Source: JBMOKU01 sp049324315 (GTDB taxonomy: Bacteria; Bacillota; Clostridia; Peptostreptococcales; Thermotaleaceae). Taken from it: 64,000 nucleotides of DNA. The notes under the pieces are model-generated. The model did no database searches, was not told the DNA's origin, and worked only from the letters and a program-made list of their open reading frames with translations. The translations under genes and the position numbers were made by a program. The stretch's first letter is position 1, and every line of letters starts with the position of its first letter. This document shows positions 43,167 through 51,467 of the stretch, piece after piece. The stretch lies in the NCBI GenBank assembly GCA_049324315.1, contig JBMOKU010000040.1, positions 1 through 64,000 of the forward strand, read 5' to 3'.

Positions 43167-44207
43167 ATGAGTGAAGAATTGAAAAAAATTCGTACGTATC
43201 TGATGACAGGGGTTTCCTATATGATTCCAATCGTTGTGGTCGGCGGCGTTCTTATTGCCTTGGCCATCGCGTTAAGCGGAGTGAAAGAAGGAACCGGAGC
43301 AGACGTTACAGCTCCTGTATTAAAGAATATGCTGGATATTGGTGTTGCAGCATTTTCTATGATGGTACCTGTGCTGGCCGGTTTTATCGCCTATGCCATC
43401 GCGGATAGACCCGGTATTGCTCCAGGTCTTGTTGGTGGCGTTTTGGCAGGTAAGGTAGGGGCTGGTTTCTTAGGAGGAATTATTGCTGGTTTTATTGCCG
43501 GTTATGTCGCCAGATGGATTAAGGGGTGGCAGGTTCCAAAGGTATTGCGAGCCATTATGCCTATATTCGTCATTCCAATCTTGACATCCCTGGTCGTTGG
43601 TGGTCTCATGATCTATGTGATCGGCGGACCGATCAGCAGTCTGATGGCCAGTATGACCAACTGGTTAAAGACCATGAGCACAGGCAGTTCTATTACATTA
43701 GCCCTCATCATGGGCGCCATGATTGCCTTTGATATGGGTGGACCGGTAAACAAGGTTGCTTTCATGTTCGGAGCGGCCATGATTGGAGAAGGCGTCTTTA
43801 CAGTCATGGGACCCGTTGCAGTGGCCATTTGTATCCCCCCATTGGGTATGGGCGTGGCAACCTTATTAGCGCCTAAAAAGTACACAAAAACAGAACAAGA
43901 AGCAGGATATGGTGCATTGGCCATGGGGATGATTGGTATTACAGAGGGTGCCATACCCTTTGCAGCCGGTGACCCACTGAGGGTTATACCGTCTATCATG
44001 ATTGGTTCAGCGGTTGGTGCTGTTGTAGCTGCCATAGGAAAGGTTGGCGACCATGCCCCTCACGGAGGCCCCATCGTACTTCCTGTAGTAGACAATCGGC
44101 TGATGTTTATTGTGGCGGTCCTCATTGGTGTTGCTGTAACAGCTGTTCTTGTCAATATGCTGAAAAAGCCGGTTGATGAAGAACAAGAAGAAGCAATGGA
44201 AAGCTAG
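43167..44207 (+). CDS. PTS fructose-family EIIC permease
   Basis: This is a 346-residue membrane permease with about eight to ten segments. Fructose-type EIIC features include MTGVSYMIPIVVVGGVLIA, the GFIAYAIADRPGIAPGL loop, the FDMGGPVNKVAF substrate region and ITEGAIPFA near residue 265. ATG 43167 has AAGGAGAGGG upstream; the longer frame start has none. EIIC here is separate from EIIB, and no 1-phosphofructokinase gene is present. The sugar is therefore uncertain. Confidence 0.92.
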   Translation: MSEELKKIRTYLMTGVSYMIPIVVVGGVLIALAIALSGVKEGTGADVTAPVLKNMLDIGVAAFSMMVPVLAGFIAYAIADRPGIAPGLVGGVLAGKVGAGFLGGIIAGFIAGYVARWIKGWQVPKVLRAIMPIFVIPILTSLVVGGLMIYVIGGPISSLMASMTNWLKTMSTGSSITLALIMGAMIAFDMGGPVNKVAFMFGAAMIGEGVFTVMGPVAVAICIPPLGMGVATLLAPKKYTKTEQEAGYGALAMGMIGITEGAIPFAAGDPLRVIPSIMIGSAVGAVVAAIGKVGDHAPHGGPIVLPVVDNRLMFIVAVLIGVAVTAVLVNMLKKPVDEEQEEAMES

Positions 44208-44216
44208 TATTAAAGA

Positions 44217-44280
44217 TCTACGCTCCTAGAACAGAATGTATATTTTATTGTAGGGGACGGTCTCCGTGCCGTCCCGCAGG
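44217..44280. repeat. GTAGGGG-type intergenic repeat
   Basis: TCTACGCTCCTAGAACAGAATG, then TTGTAGGGGACGGTCTCCGTG and CCGTCCCGCAGG. It lies inside the PTS operon between EIIC and EIIB genes. Confidence 0.8.
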
Positions 44281-44394
44281 ACTAAATACCATCTAAAGGC
44301 GTAAATCTATAGTAGTGAAGACGGATAAACAACTTTCTCTGCAAAGTTGTTTATCTGTCTCCCATAATACAACTAGATGATGGAGGAGATCATG

Positions 44395-44706
44395 ATGAAA
44401 ATTATTGCAGTAACAGCCTGTCCCACAGGTGTAGCCCATACGTATTTGGCAGCAGAGGCCTTGGAAAAAGCTGCTAAGCAGTTGGGGCATCAAATCAAGG
44501 TTGAAACCCAAGGGTCTATTGGAATTGAGAATGAAATAAAGAAGAAGGATGTTGAAAATGCTGACGTGGCCATCCTTACCAAGGACATGGCTATTAAAAA
44601 CAGAGAACGGTTCAATGGATTGACCATCGTTGAAGTTAGTATTGGAGATGCTATTAAAAAGGCTGGGGCGATTTTGAAGAAAGTTGAAGAGGATATGCAG
44701 AAATAA
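44395..44706 (+). CDS. PTS fructose-family EIIB component
   Basis: The 103-residue EIIB has the phosphorylatable Cys in VTACPTGVAHTYLAAEAL (residue about 8), diagnostic of the fructose family. GGAGGAG lies six bases before ATG 44395; the two upstream in-frame ATGs have poorer spacing. It carries the phosphate that modifies the sugar brought in by EIIC. Confidence 0.92.
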   Translation: MKIIAVTACPTGVAHTYLAAEALEKAAKQLGHQIKVETQGSIGIENEIKKKDVENADVAILTKDMAIKNRERFNGLTIVEVSIGDAIKKAGAILKKVEEDMQK

Positions 44707-44737
44707 ATAAAAATGGTTTTGCAAGGAGGAAACAGAA

Positions 44738-45001
44738 ATGGAAATGATGGAAGTAGCCCTAAGAAGTACCATGGGTTTCCATGCAAGGCCAGCCAGTATC
44801 TTTGTCAAGGAGGCCGTTAAATTCTCATCGGAGATATCCATTATAAGGGAAGAGAAGAAAATCAATGGAAAAAGTATCATGGGGGTACTGAGTTTGGGTC
44901 TTGGCTGCGGTGATACGTTTACGATTGCTGCAGAGGGAGAAGATGAAAAACAAGCGGTAACGCTTTTAGCAAAATTGGTTGAAGATAACTTTGGAGAATA
45001 G
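44738..45001 (+). CDS. HPr family phosphocarrier
   Basis: The 87-residue HPr has the active His in GFHARPASIFVKEA and the regulatory Ser in GKSIMGVLSLG. Thus both EI-dependent and HPr-kinase-dependent phosphorylation sites are present. AAGGAGG precedes it. It may be the cell's general HPr or one dedicated to this PTS. No enzyme I gene is in the window. Confidence 0.93.
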   Translation: MEMMEVALRSTMGFHARPASIFVKEAVKFSSEISIIREEKKINGKSIMGVLSLGLGCGDTFTIAAEGEDEKQAVTLLAKLVEDNFGE

Positions 45002-45012
45002 AAATGGAAAGA

Positions 45013-45067
45013 AATAAAAGATAAGGTGAGATTACGAATGCGTTAAGTAATCATGCCTTATCTTTTT
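45013..45067 (+). terminator. terminator of the PTS operon
   Basis: AAAGATAAGG pairs with CCTTATCTTT, enclosing a second stem GATTAC/GTAATC. The outer arm runs into TTTTT. Confidence 0.88.
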
Positions 45068-45111
45068 GGTCTTATATAAATGAGACTAAGTATATTACAG
45101 TCAGTAACCAA

Positions 45112-45192
45112 GCAGCGAAGGCAAGACTTGGGGACTGGACGAAGAGTTGCTTTTTCAGTGCTTTCCCCCTGTGACGTTCCGTTTAGTGAAGC
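45112..45192. repeat. decayed family C repeat
   Basis: AGCAGCGAAGGCAAGACTTGGGGACTGG matches the left side of the family C elements at 5197 and 62639; the right half is degraded. Only the first part can be aligned with confidence. Confidence 0.6.
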
Positions 45193-45205
45193 CTTCCTCA
45201 TGGTC

Positions 45206-45583
45206 TTATTTTCTAAAAATTTCAATGACTTCCTTAATTTTGAGAATGGTCTCTATTGGCAAATCACTGACAGCTTGTATAAGCTCTTTAAGGACAGCTA
45301 GTTTATCAGCCTCATAAATACTTCCAGATTCAAAAAACATGTCATGTAGATTATCTTTTGAAGCGTCATAGATTTTTCTTTGACGATTTCTACCGAATAA
45401 ATCATCCAGAGGAACGTCAAACAAGTCGGCGATTGCCTTAAGGATTTTTTCATCCTTGGGAAATCTTGTACCTTGCTCATAATTTCCTACGGCTTGACGG
45501 GTAATGTTCAACTGCCGTGCCAATTCTTCCTGAGTCATGTGGTGCCGTTCTCTAAGTGCCTTTAATCTCTCGGCAAAGTACAT
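45206..45583 (-). CDS. XRE family helix-turn-helix regulator
   Basis: The 125-residue protein has an N-terminal Cro/C1-type helix-turn-helix (LKALRERHHMTQEELARQLNITRQAVGNYEQGTRFP). A C-terminal part follows without a known domain, with a helical tail (LIQAVSDLPIETILKIKEVIEIFRK). GAGGTG on the minus strand is six bases before ATG 45583. It diverges from a 71-residue gene whose promoter at 45653-45685 carries two overlapping palindromes, the likely operator. Confidence 0.88.
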   Translation of the reverse strand: MYFAERLKALRERHHMTQEELARQLNITRQAVGNYEQGTRFPKDEKILKAIADLFDVPLDDLFGRNRQRKIYDASKDNLHDMFFESGSIYEADKLAVLKELIQAVSDLPIETILKIKEVIEIFRK

Positions 45584-45652
45584 CTCAATCACCTCATCAA
45601 TATATTAGCATAAAGAAAAAAACAAAAACATATAGGAAACAAAATGTGTAAA

Positions 45653-45685
45653 TGTCTTGCAAAAGACACGTAATGTGTCTATAAT
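45653..45685 (+). promoter_or_regulatory. promoter and probable XRE operator
   Basis: TTGCAA (45657-45662), 17 bases, TATAAT (45680-45685). Two perfect overlapping inverted repeats cover it: TGTCTT-GCAA-AAGACA (45653-45668) and AGACAC-GTAAT-GTGTCT (45664-45680). Repressor binding would block the promoter of the small gene. Confidence 0.75.
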
Positions 45686-45736
45686 AGTGTTTGTACAGAT
45701 GATGGAAAATATGTTTGTGAAAACGGAGAATTTGCT

Positions 45737-45952
45737 ATGAAAAAAGTTTTAAAAAATGTTGTCGTAGATGAAATTAAGAAAAAGTACGACCCTGCCTTTT
45801 ATATTGATGACAGTGAATGGGACGAGACCTTAGAGCAGGTGCAGCATCATTTGCTGGCAAATAAATTCTATTTCCTAAAGGATGTAAGTTACGAAGATTT
45901 TATCGAAAGCATTTGGCAGTATATTCACCTGAAAAGGACTCGATTGAAGTAA
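45737..45952 (+). CDS. small acidic/basic hypothetical protein next to XRE regulator
   Basis: The 71-residue soluble protein has no domain that I recognise. It is rich in Lys, Asp and aromatic residues (KKKYDPAFYIDDSEWDETLEQVQHHLLANKFYFLKDVSYEDFIESIWQYI) and is predicted by eye to be mainly helical. Its strong promoter overlaps palindromes likely bound by the divergent XRE protein. It could be the effector half of a small two-gene module, but there is no sequence evidence for a toxin. Confidence 0.6.
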   Translation: MKKVLKNVVVDEIKKKYDPAFYIDDSEWDETLEQVQHHLLANKFYFLKDVSYEDFIESIWQYIHLKRTRLK

Positions 45953-45961
45953 CTGCATAAA

Positions 45962-45991
45962 AAAGAGAACCTCATATTGCGAGATTCTCCA
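45962..45991 (-). terminator. terminator on the minus strand downstream of cobT
   Basis: On the minus strand GAGAATCTC pairs imperfectly with GAGGTTCTC and is followed by TTTTTT. It lies about 155 bases after the cobT stop, with a GTAGGGG repeat in between. Confidence 0.6.
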
Positions 45992-46061
45992 AGAAATCTT
46001 ATTGTGCAAATATTTAATTATTTTTTTAAAACTTTCAACTTTCAACTAAGCTTTCTACAAA

Positions 46062-46134
46062 GATATACGCCACCAGAACAGAATGCATTATCTTTTGTAG
46101 GGGACGCCGCCCTCGGCGTACCGCAACGATTATA
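46062..46134. repeat. GTAGGGG-type intergenic repeat
   Basis: GATATACGCCACCAGAACAG, then TTTTGTAGGGGACGCCGCC and GGCGTACCGCAACGATTATA. It is the best match to the copy at 40341-40400. Confidence 0.85.
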
Positions 46135-46146
46135 TGATGATCTATA

Positions 46147-47193
46147 TTACAGTGACATACCAGCTTCTTCAAAGGTAATCATTTCTTTCATCATATAAGT
46201 GGCTGCTTCCACAAAGTTAAAGGCCATGGCTGCTCCGGAGCCTTCGCCTAACCGCAGTCCCATATCAAACATAGGATTGAGCCCTATAAAATCCAGTGCT
46301 TTTTTTCCACCAACTTCTGCAGAACAGTGAGAAGGAATCAAAAAGTTTTTTACCTTTGGTTCAATCAATGTGGCGATAATTGCTGCAGCCGTTGAGATAA
46401 AGCCATCGACTACGACCGGCACACGATTTGCCGCAGCGGCCAGCATAGTACCTGCCATGCCACCGATTTCAAAGCCGCCGACCTTAGCCAGAATATCAAT
46501 CCCATCCTGCGGATTAGGTTGATTGCGTTCAATTGCTTTTCTAATAACATCTGCTTTATGACTTAGCTTTTCTACAGCCAGACCGGCACCAATGCCTACC
46601 ACATCCATTGGATCATATCCTCCAGCAACGGACAAAATAGCAGCACTGGCTGTAGTATTGGAAATGCCCATCTCTCCTGTTCCGATTAAATTTTTCCCTT
46701 GTCGCATCTGTTCGTTCGCAATTTCTATTCCGACTTCCAGGGATTTCACAGCTTCTTCCCTTGTCATAGCTGGACCCTTTGCCATGTTACTGGTACCATA
46801 ACGAATTTTTCGATTGATGACACCGGGATGGTCTATATCTACCGCAATGCCAACGTCAACGATGACCACATCGGCCCGCGCCTGTTTTGCCAGCGCACAA
46901 ACACCCGTAATCCCTCTAGCGAAGTTAGGTGTCTGGATAGCCGTGATAATTTGGGGATTTGGTGCAACGCCTTCCTCATAGACACCATGATCCGCTGACA
47001 TGACAATAACCACTTTGTTGTCCACCTTAGGGAATAAATCTCCCGTAATACCCGACAAATGCACAGCCAAGTCTTCCAGCCTCCCTAAACTTCCTGGGGG
47101 TTTGATGAGAAAATCTACTCGATTTCTAGCCTTTGACATTGATTCCTGATGTAGTTCACCGATTTGCTGTAGGGTATGTTTTAAAAGCTCCAT
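46147..47193 (-). CDS. cobT: nicotinate-nucleotide-dimethylbenzimidazole phosphoribosyltransferase CobT
   Basis: The 348-residue enzyme has CobT features: the opening with KPPGSLGRLEDLAVHLSGI, ADHGVYEEGV, GEMGISNTTASAA, and the catalytic Glu in SHCSAEVGGKKAL near residue 305. It activates the lower ligand base for the nucleotide loop of cobalamin. GGAGGAAA on the minus strand just before ATG 47193 fixes the start, so the longer frame from 47337 is wrong. It is controlled by the cobalamin riboswitch upstream. No other cob genes adjoin it. Confidence 0.95.
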   Translation of the reverse strand: MELLKHTLQQIGELHQESMSKARNRVDFLIKPPGSLGRLEDLAVHLSGITGDLFPKVDNKVVIVMSADHGVYEEGVAPNPQIITAIQTPNFARGITGVCALAKQARADVVIVDVGIAVDIDHPGVINRKIRYGTSNMAKGPAMTREEAVKSLEVGIEIANEQMRQGKNLIGTGEMGISNTTASAAILSVAGGYDPMDVVGIGAGLAVEKLSHKADVIRKAIERNQPNPQDGIDILAKVGGFEIGGMAGTMLAAAANRVPVVVDGFISTAAAIIATLIEPKVKNFLIPSHCSAEVGGKKALDFIGLNPMFDMGLRLGEGSGAAMAFNFVEAATYMMKEMITFEEAGMSL

Positions 47194-47240
47194 GTTTTTT
47201 CCTCCTTCATTATGTATATACGATGCTATAGAAAACAAAA

Positions 47241-47276
47241 AAGCCCATGGTTTGTTAAATGATAACAAACCATGAA
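47241..47276 (-). terminator. riboswitch-controlled terminator before cobT
   Basis: A perfect 11-bp stem, CATGGTTTGTT with AACAAACCATG (47246-47274), followed on the minus strand by TTTTTTG. It lies between the aptamer and the cobT start. Confidence 0.85.
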
Positions 47277-47307
47277 CTTTACCATCATTCATGTGATACA
47301 TCGCTAC

Positions 47308-47456
47308 TAGGCAGGTCTCCTGACTTAGATTCAACACCTGATGCGCCTTCCCGGTTACCCAGTGGCATTTTGCAGCAGATTCCTCTTTACAGTGGTGGGA
47401 CCGTTGAAGATTTACACTTCATTCCCTATTCTCCCCGTTGGGGCACCTATAACGTA
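47308..47456 (-). promoter_or_regulatory. cobalamin riboswitch
   Basis: On the minus strand the B12 aptamer elements are clear: GGTGCC near the 5' end, ACGGTCCCACCACTGTAA, GCCACTGGGTAACCGGGAAGGC and the B12-box AGTCAGGAGACCTGCCT. The terminator at 47241-47276 follows as the expression platform. Adenosylcobalamin or a related cobalamin should turn off cobT. Confidence 0.95.
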
Positions 47457-47473
47457 TTTTCAGTTGTACCATT

Positions 47474-47502
47474 ATTATAACATATTGATGTATGGCATTC
47501 AA
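47474..47502 (-). promoter_or_regulatory. cobT promoter
   Basis: On the minus strand: TTGAAT (47497-47502), 17 bases, TATAAT (47474-47479), just upstream of the aptamer. Confidence 0.7.
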
Positions 47503-47565
47503 ATGGAAATCCATTGTTTCGAAAGTCACTGCCTGGATACAATATAGATATGGAGAAAGAGAAGA

Positions 47566-48462
47566 ATGAAAGGATGTTGTTGGACTGTGAAAATCTATGA
47601 AGAACGGGAAAAAATTATACTGGAGGATATAAAGGACTTTGAATTGGCGGATATTTTTGAATGCGGGCAGTGCTTTCGATGGAACCGTGAGGAGGATGGC
47701 AGTTATATAGGTGTGGTAAAAGGGAAAGTTATTCACGTAGAAAAACATGAGAATACGGTCTTTCTTAACAATACCACATCTCAAGACTTTAAGGGGATTT
47801 GGCATGATTATTTTGACCTGGCAAGGGATTATGGCAAGATCAAAGAAACATTAGGAAAAAAAGATCCTATCATGGAAAAAGCCACAGCCTTTGGACAAGG
47901 GATACGAATTTTGAGGCAGGAACCTTGGGAAGCGTTGATTTCCTTTATCGTTTCCGCAAATAGAGGGATTTCAATCATTAAAAAATCCATTGAACTGCTG
48001 TGTGAAAAATATGGAGAACCTATCGGGGAATATAGGGGAAAGCTCTATTATGCTTTTCCAACACCGGCATCCCTTCTAAACCAAAGAGTCGAGGAAATCA
48101 ATCAGTGTAAAATGGGATATCGATCAAGATATATTCTAGATGCGGCAGTTATTGCTGCCGAGGAGCAGATCGATATTGAACAACTGAGGAATCTTAACAC
48201 AAGTGATGCGAGAACACAGCTTCTACGTTTTACAGGGATAGGGCCAAAGGTGGCTGACTGTATCTTATTATTTGGATACCAAAAGTACGATGCCTTTCCG
48301 GTGGATGTGTGGGTAAAACGGGTAATGGAATACTTCTATTGTCCCAACGCAAAAAATCTTAAAGAAATCCAACAAGACTCACAAAAACGGTTTGGCCAGT
48401 TAGCGGGCTTTGCCCAGCAGTATCTTTTCTATTATGCCAGATCTCTTGGAATCGGAAGATAG
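47566..48462 (+). CDS. 8-oxoguanine DNA glycosylase (OGG1/OGG family)
   Basis: The 298-residue protein has an N-terminal OGG_N-like domain (FECGQCFRWNREEDGSYIGVVKGK). A helix-hairpin-helix GPD domain follows, with the catalytic Lys in FTGIGPKVADCILLFG (about residue 228) and Asp in AFPVDVW. This matches bacterial OGG1-type enzymes that remove 8-oxoguanine. The start is uncertain: GGAG lies about ten bases before ATG 47566, but a later GTG at 47587 is possible. Confidence 0.85.
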   Translation: MKGCCWTVKIYEEREKIILEDIKDFELADIFECGQCFRWNREEDGSYIGVVKGKVIHVEKHENTVFLNNTTSQDFKGIWHDYFDLARDYGKIKETLGKKDPIMEKATAFGQGIRILRQEPWEALISFIVSANRGISIIKKSIELLCEKYGEPIGEYRGKLYYAFPTPASLLNQRVEEINQCKMGYRSRYILDAAVIAAEEQIDIEQLRNLNTSDARTQLLRFTGIGPKVADCILLFGYQKYDAFPVDVWVKRVMEYFYCPNAKNLKEIQQDSQKRFGQLAGFAQQYLFYYARSLGIGR

Positions 48463-48554
48463 AATTTTGTATACAATTTATGCTTTATAAGCAGGAGTTT
48501 TTGTTAGGGTATCGAATCATTATCCATAATGACTGCTTATAAGGGGGAAGAAAC

Positions 48555-49253
48555 GTGCTAGGTACTGTTGTAAATGCGTTAGCTATCGTGGGAGGAAGTC
48601 TCCTGGGATTGTTGTTCCGAGGTGGTATACCGGAAAAATATAATGAAACGGTTATGAAATCCATGGGACTGGCTGTGTTATTGATTGGAATAATGGGCGG
48701 TTTGAAGACACAGGATATTTTGTTGGTGATTTTCAGTTTAGCCATCGGGAGCATCATCGGAGAGATGGTGAGAATAGAAGATAATCTGGAAAAACTGGGC
48801 TTATGGATTGAGGCTAAAATGGGGAAGAAGGAAGGTGGTATTGCCAAAGGTTTTGTGGCTGCCAGTCTATTATTTTGTATCGGGTCTATGTCGATTGTAG
48901 GTTCTTTGGAAAGCGGCTTGACAGGAAATCATCAAACGCTGTTTGCCAAATCTGTGATAGACGGCATTGTTGCCATTGTTTTTACGTCAACTCTGGGTAT
49001 TGGGGTCATGCTGTCTGCTGTATCTGTTTTTATCTATCAAGGATTGATAACAGCCACTGCATCTTTTATGAAGGTGTTCCTCATAGATGAAGTAATCCGT
49101 GAGATGTCTGCCATAGGAGGATTACTGATTATGGCCATAGGCTTCAATATGCTGGAATTTAAGCGAATCAAGGTAGGGAATATGCTGCCGGCAATCTTTA
49201 TCCCGCTGGTATACTATATATTAAAACTAATATATTTCAAGCTGACATCATAA
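48555..49253 (+). CDS. DUF554 family membrane protein
   Basis: The 232-residue protein has about seven membrane segments. LGTVVNALAIVGGSLLGLLFRGGIP at the N-terminus and a cytoplasmic loop around residues 75-95 fit DUF554 (YdfK-like). It starts at GTG with GGGGGAAG upstream. The function of the family is unknown; transport has been suggested only from topology. A terminator follows at 49251-49279. Confidence 0.85.
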   Translation: MLGTVVNALAIVGGSLLGLLFRGGIPEKYNETVMKSMGLAVLLIGIMGGLKTQDILLVIFSLAIGSIIGEMVRIEDNLEKLGLWIEAKMGKKEGGIAKGFVAASLLFCIGSMSIVGSLESGLTGNHQTLFAKSVIDGIVAIVFTSTLGIGVMLSAVSVFIYQGLITATASFMKVFLIDEVIREMSAIGGLLIMAIGFNMLEFKRIKVGNMLPAIFIPLVYYILKLIYFKLTS

Positions 49254-49279
49254 GAGACTCGAAAGGGTCTCTTTTTTAC
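49251..49279 (+). terminator. terminator after DUF554 gene
   Basis: AAGAGAC...GTCTCTT stem with a TTTTTT tail. Confidence 0.8.
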
Positions 49280-49427
49280 ATGATAAAATCCATGAAACAA
49301 TTTCCAAAAGAATTTCTTTAGCTATATGCTTAAAAAACACGATTATTCCGATATACTTAAAGAGTAGATGAAGTACCTAAATTATAACGTATTTACGTAT
49401 AACTATGCTAGAAAGGGGTGTAAAACG

Positions 49428-50186
49428 GTGGCGCGCCTATTAGACTTTTTTAAGAAAGACCCTTTCTCCAAACGACTGGAAAAGATTAAAAATGGAGACT
49501 CCCATGACAGGGAAAAATTGATTGAGGAATATATACCTTTTATTATAAAAACTGTATCAAAGGTAACCAATCGATACATAGAGTCGGAGAACAGTGAGGA
49601 ATACAGTATCGGATTAGAAGCCTTCAATGAAGCCATAGAGAAATATGATGCTGCGAAAGGAAATTTTTTGTCTTTTGCAAGCCTCGTCATAGAAAGCAGG
49701 ACACTGGATTACTTGCGAAAAATGCAGAAACACAGCAGAACGATTCCTATTAGTCAGTTTGGAGAAGAAGAAGAGCAGCAGCAAGTATTGAATCGCAGTA
49801 TAACGGAAGATTTTACGGAGGAATTGGAAATAAAGGATGAGATAAGATTATTTGAAGAAATGTTAAAGGACTTTGAGATAACCTTTCAAGATCTCATTGA
49901 AAGTGCACCTAAGCATACAGATACACGGAAAAATGCATTGGCTGTAGCGAAGCATATTGCAGAGAACGAGGACTTGCGGGAGGAATTGCTGCGGAAAAAG
50001 ATGCTGCCCACAACGAAGCTTACAGAACACCTGCAGGTAACACAAAAAATGCTAAAGAGGAGTAGAAAATTTATTATAGCAGCTGTTTTATTATACTCGG
50101 AAAAGTTCGACCGATTGAAGGTTTATGTTACCACTGGTGAAGGAGGTGAGGAAAGTGGTTTACAAAGGATTAGTAATAGGGATTGA
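49428..50186 (+). CDS. sigI: RNA polymerase sigma factor SigI
   Basis: The 252-residue protein matches SigI, with region 2 LIEEYIPFIIKTVSKVTNRYIESENSEEYSIGLEAFNEAIEKYDAAKGNFLSFAS split here only for description, and a C-terminal helix-turn-helix LTEHLQVTQKMLKRSRKFI. GTG 49428 with AAGGGG nine bases upstream is preferred; the longer frame has no site. SigI controls heat or polysaccharide responses in Firmicutes and is held by RsgI, encoded by the overlapping next gene. Confidence 0.93.
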   Translation: MARLLDFFKKDPFSKRLEKIKNGDSHDREKLIEEYIPFIIKTVSKVTNRYIESENSEEYSIGLEAFNEAIEKYDAAKGNFLSFASLVIESRTLDYLRKMQKHSRTIPISQFGEEEEQQQVLNRSITEDFTEELEIKDEIRLFEEMLKDFEITFQDLIESAPKHTDTRKNALAVAKHIAENEDLREELLRKKMLPTTKLTEHLQVTQKMLKRSRKFIIAAVLLYSEKFDRLKVYVTTGEGGEESGLQRISNRD

Positions 50187-51378
50187 AAATGATTTTGCTA
50201 TTGTCATGACGAAGAATATGACGTACCAAAAGGTTATCAAGAAGGACGGTCTAACGGTTGGAAAAGAGATTCTATTTGTGCAGGATGATGTTTATCGAGA
50301 GGAAACATATTCATATAAAAAGCTCGGCAGCTATGCGGCTGTTATACTGATTTTGTTTTTATCTATAACAATGCTTACAAAACTAAATGTATTGAATCCC
50401 ATAAGCAGCAATGCTGCAGCCATTATCAGTGTGGATATCAATCCCAGTCTAGAGTTTGAAATTGATGAGAACTATATGGTGCTGGGCATAACACCTATGA
50501 ATAATGATGGAAAAGCATTAATCAAAGATACCAATCTTATAGATATATCTATGGAAGAAGCACTCCAAACGGTATTGCATCTGGCGAGGGAGAACGGATA
50601 TCTTACCAAAGAGAAAAATAAGGTATTGATTTCTTCGGTAACGTTAAGAAACGAAGATACTGCTTTAGAAACAGCCATAGAAGAAAAGGTTGAAAAGACC
50701 ATTGCTTCACAACAAGAATTTCAAGAAGTAGAGGTATTCTTTGTGAAAGCAGAAAAGGAAGATGTAGAGGAAGCAAGAGAACAAAAGATATCTATTGGGA
50801 AATATGAAGTGTATAAGGAAGCGAAAAATCAAAACCCTGAAATAGATATAGAAAAAGTTAAAGGAATGAAAGTCAACGATGTGGTAAATAACGGGTTAGG
50901 AAAACTGAAAAAAATGAATAAAAAAGTACCCGGCGGTCAAGTCCAAATAGAGGGGCCGAATCCAGATAATAAAGACATCGATGACAAAGGCAAAGAAATA
51001 AAGGAAGAAAAAGAGAATCCCGGAAAATCTCAAGCACCGGGACAAATCAAGAAAGAAAGCACGCAAACAAAAAAAGAAGACAATAAGAAGCAGGAGAAAA
51101 AAATACCTCCTGGACAAGAGAAAAAGATAGACCAGAGAAATGATCAAAATGGGGAACAAAAGAAAGAAGAAATGAAAAAAGATGATGAAGAGAAGTTGGA
51201 GTCGGAAGATATAGAGGAAAAGGACGAAGCAAAAGAGGCTGAAGAAGATGATGCTGAAGGTAGTAAAGGAAACAGCAATAACGAAAAAAAAAATGACGAT
51301 AAAGAAAAACATGTAGAGAAAAAGGAAAAAGATACAAAAGAAAAAAAGAATAATGACGAAACAGGAAAAAAGAACTAG
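50155..51378 (+). CDS. rsgI: anti-sigma-I factor RsgI-like protein
   Basis: The 407-residue membrane protein has an N-terminal anti-sigma domain (YKGLVIGIENDFAIVMT), a transmembrane helix at about 55-75 and a juxtamembrane domain with SVDINPSLEFEID. Its Asn-Pro bond is the autoproteolysis site of RsgI proteins. From about residue 250 the protein is a long Lys/Glu-rich low-complexity tail ending near 407, with no carbohydrate-binding module. The tail may contact the wall. GGAGGTGAGG before GTG 50155 lies inside sigI, so the two genes overlap by 32 bases. Confidence 0.9.
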   Translation: MVYKGLVIGIENDFAIVMTKNMTYQKVIKKDGLTVGKEILFVQDDVYREETYSYKKLGSYAAVILILFLSITMLTKLNVLNPISSNAAAIISVDINPSLEFEIDENYMVLGITPMNNDGKALIKDTNLIDISMEEALQTVLHLARENGYLTKEKNKVLISSVTLRNEDTALETAIEEKVEKTIASQQEFQEVEVFFVKAEKEDVEEAREQKISIGKYEVYKEAKNQNPEIDIEKVKGMKVNDVVNNGLGKLKKMNKKVPGGQVQIEGPNPDNKDIDDKGKEIKEEKENPGKSQAPGQIKKESTQTKKEDNKKQEKKIPPGQEKKIDQRNDQNGEQKKEEMKKDDEEKLESEDIEEKDEAKEAEEDDAEGSKGNSNNEKKNDDKEKHVEKKEKDTKEKKNNDETGKKN

Positions 51379-51467
51379 TCATAATAAGTACCGAAAAGTC
51401 ATCATGGTATCGTACACTGTAGTACAAGCCCACAGAAAAATACAAAACATTAAAGGAGGACGATAAA

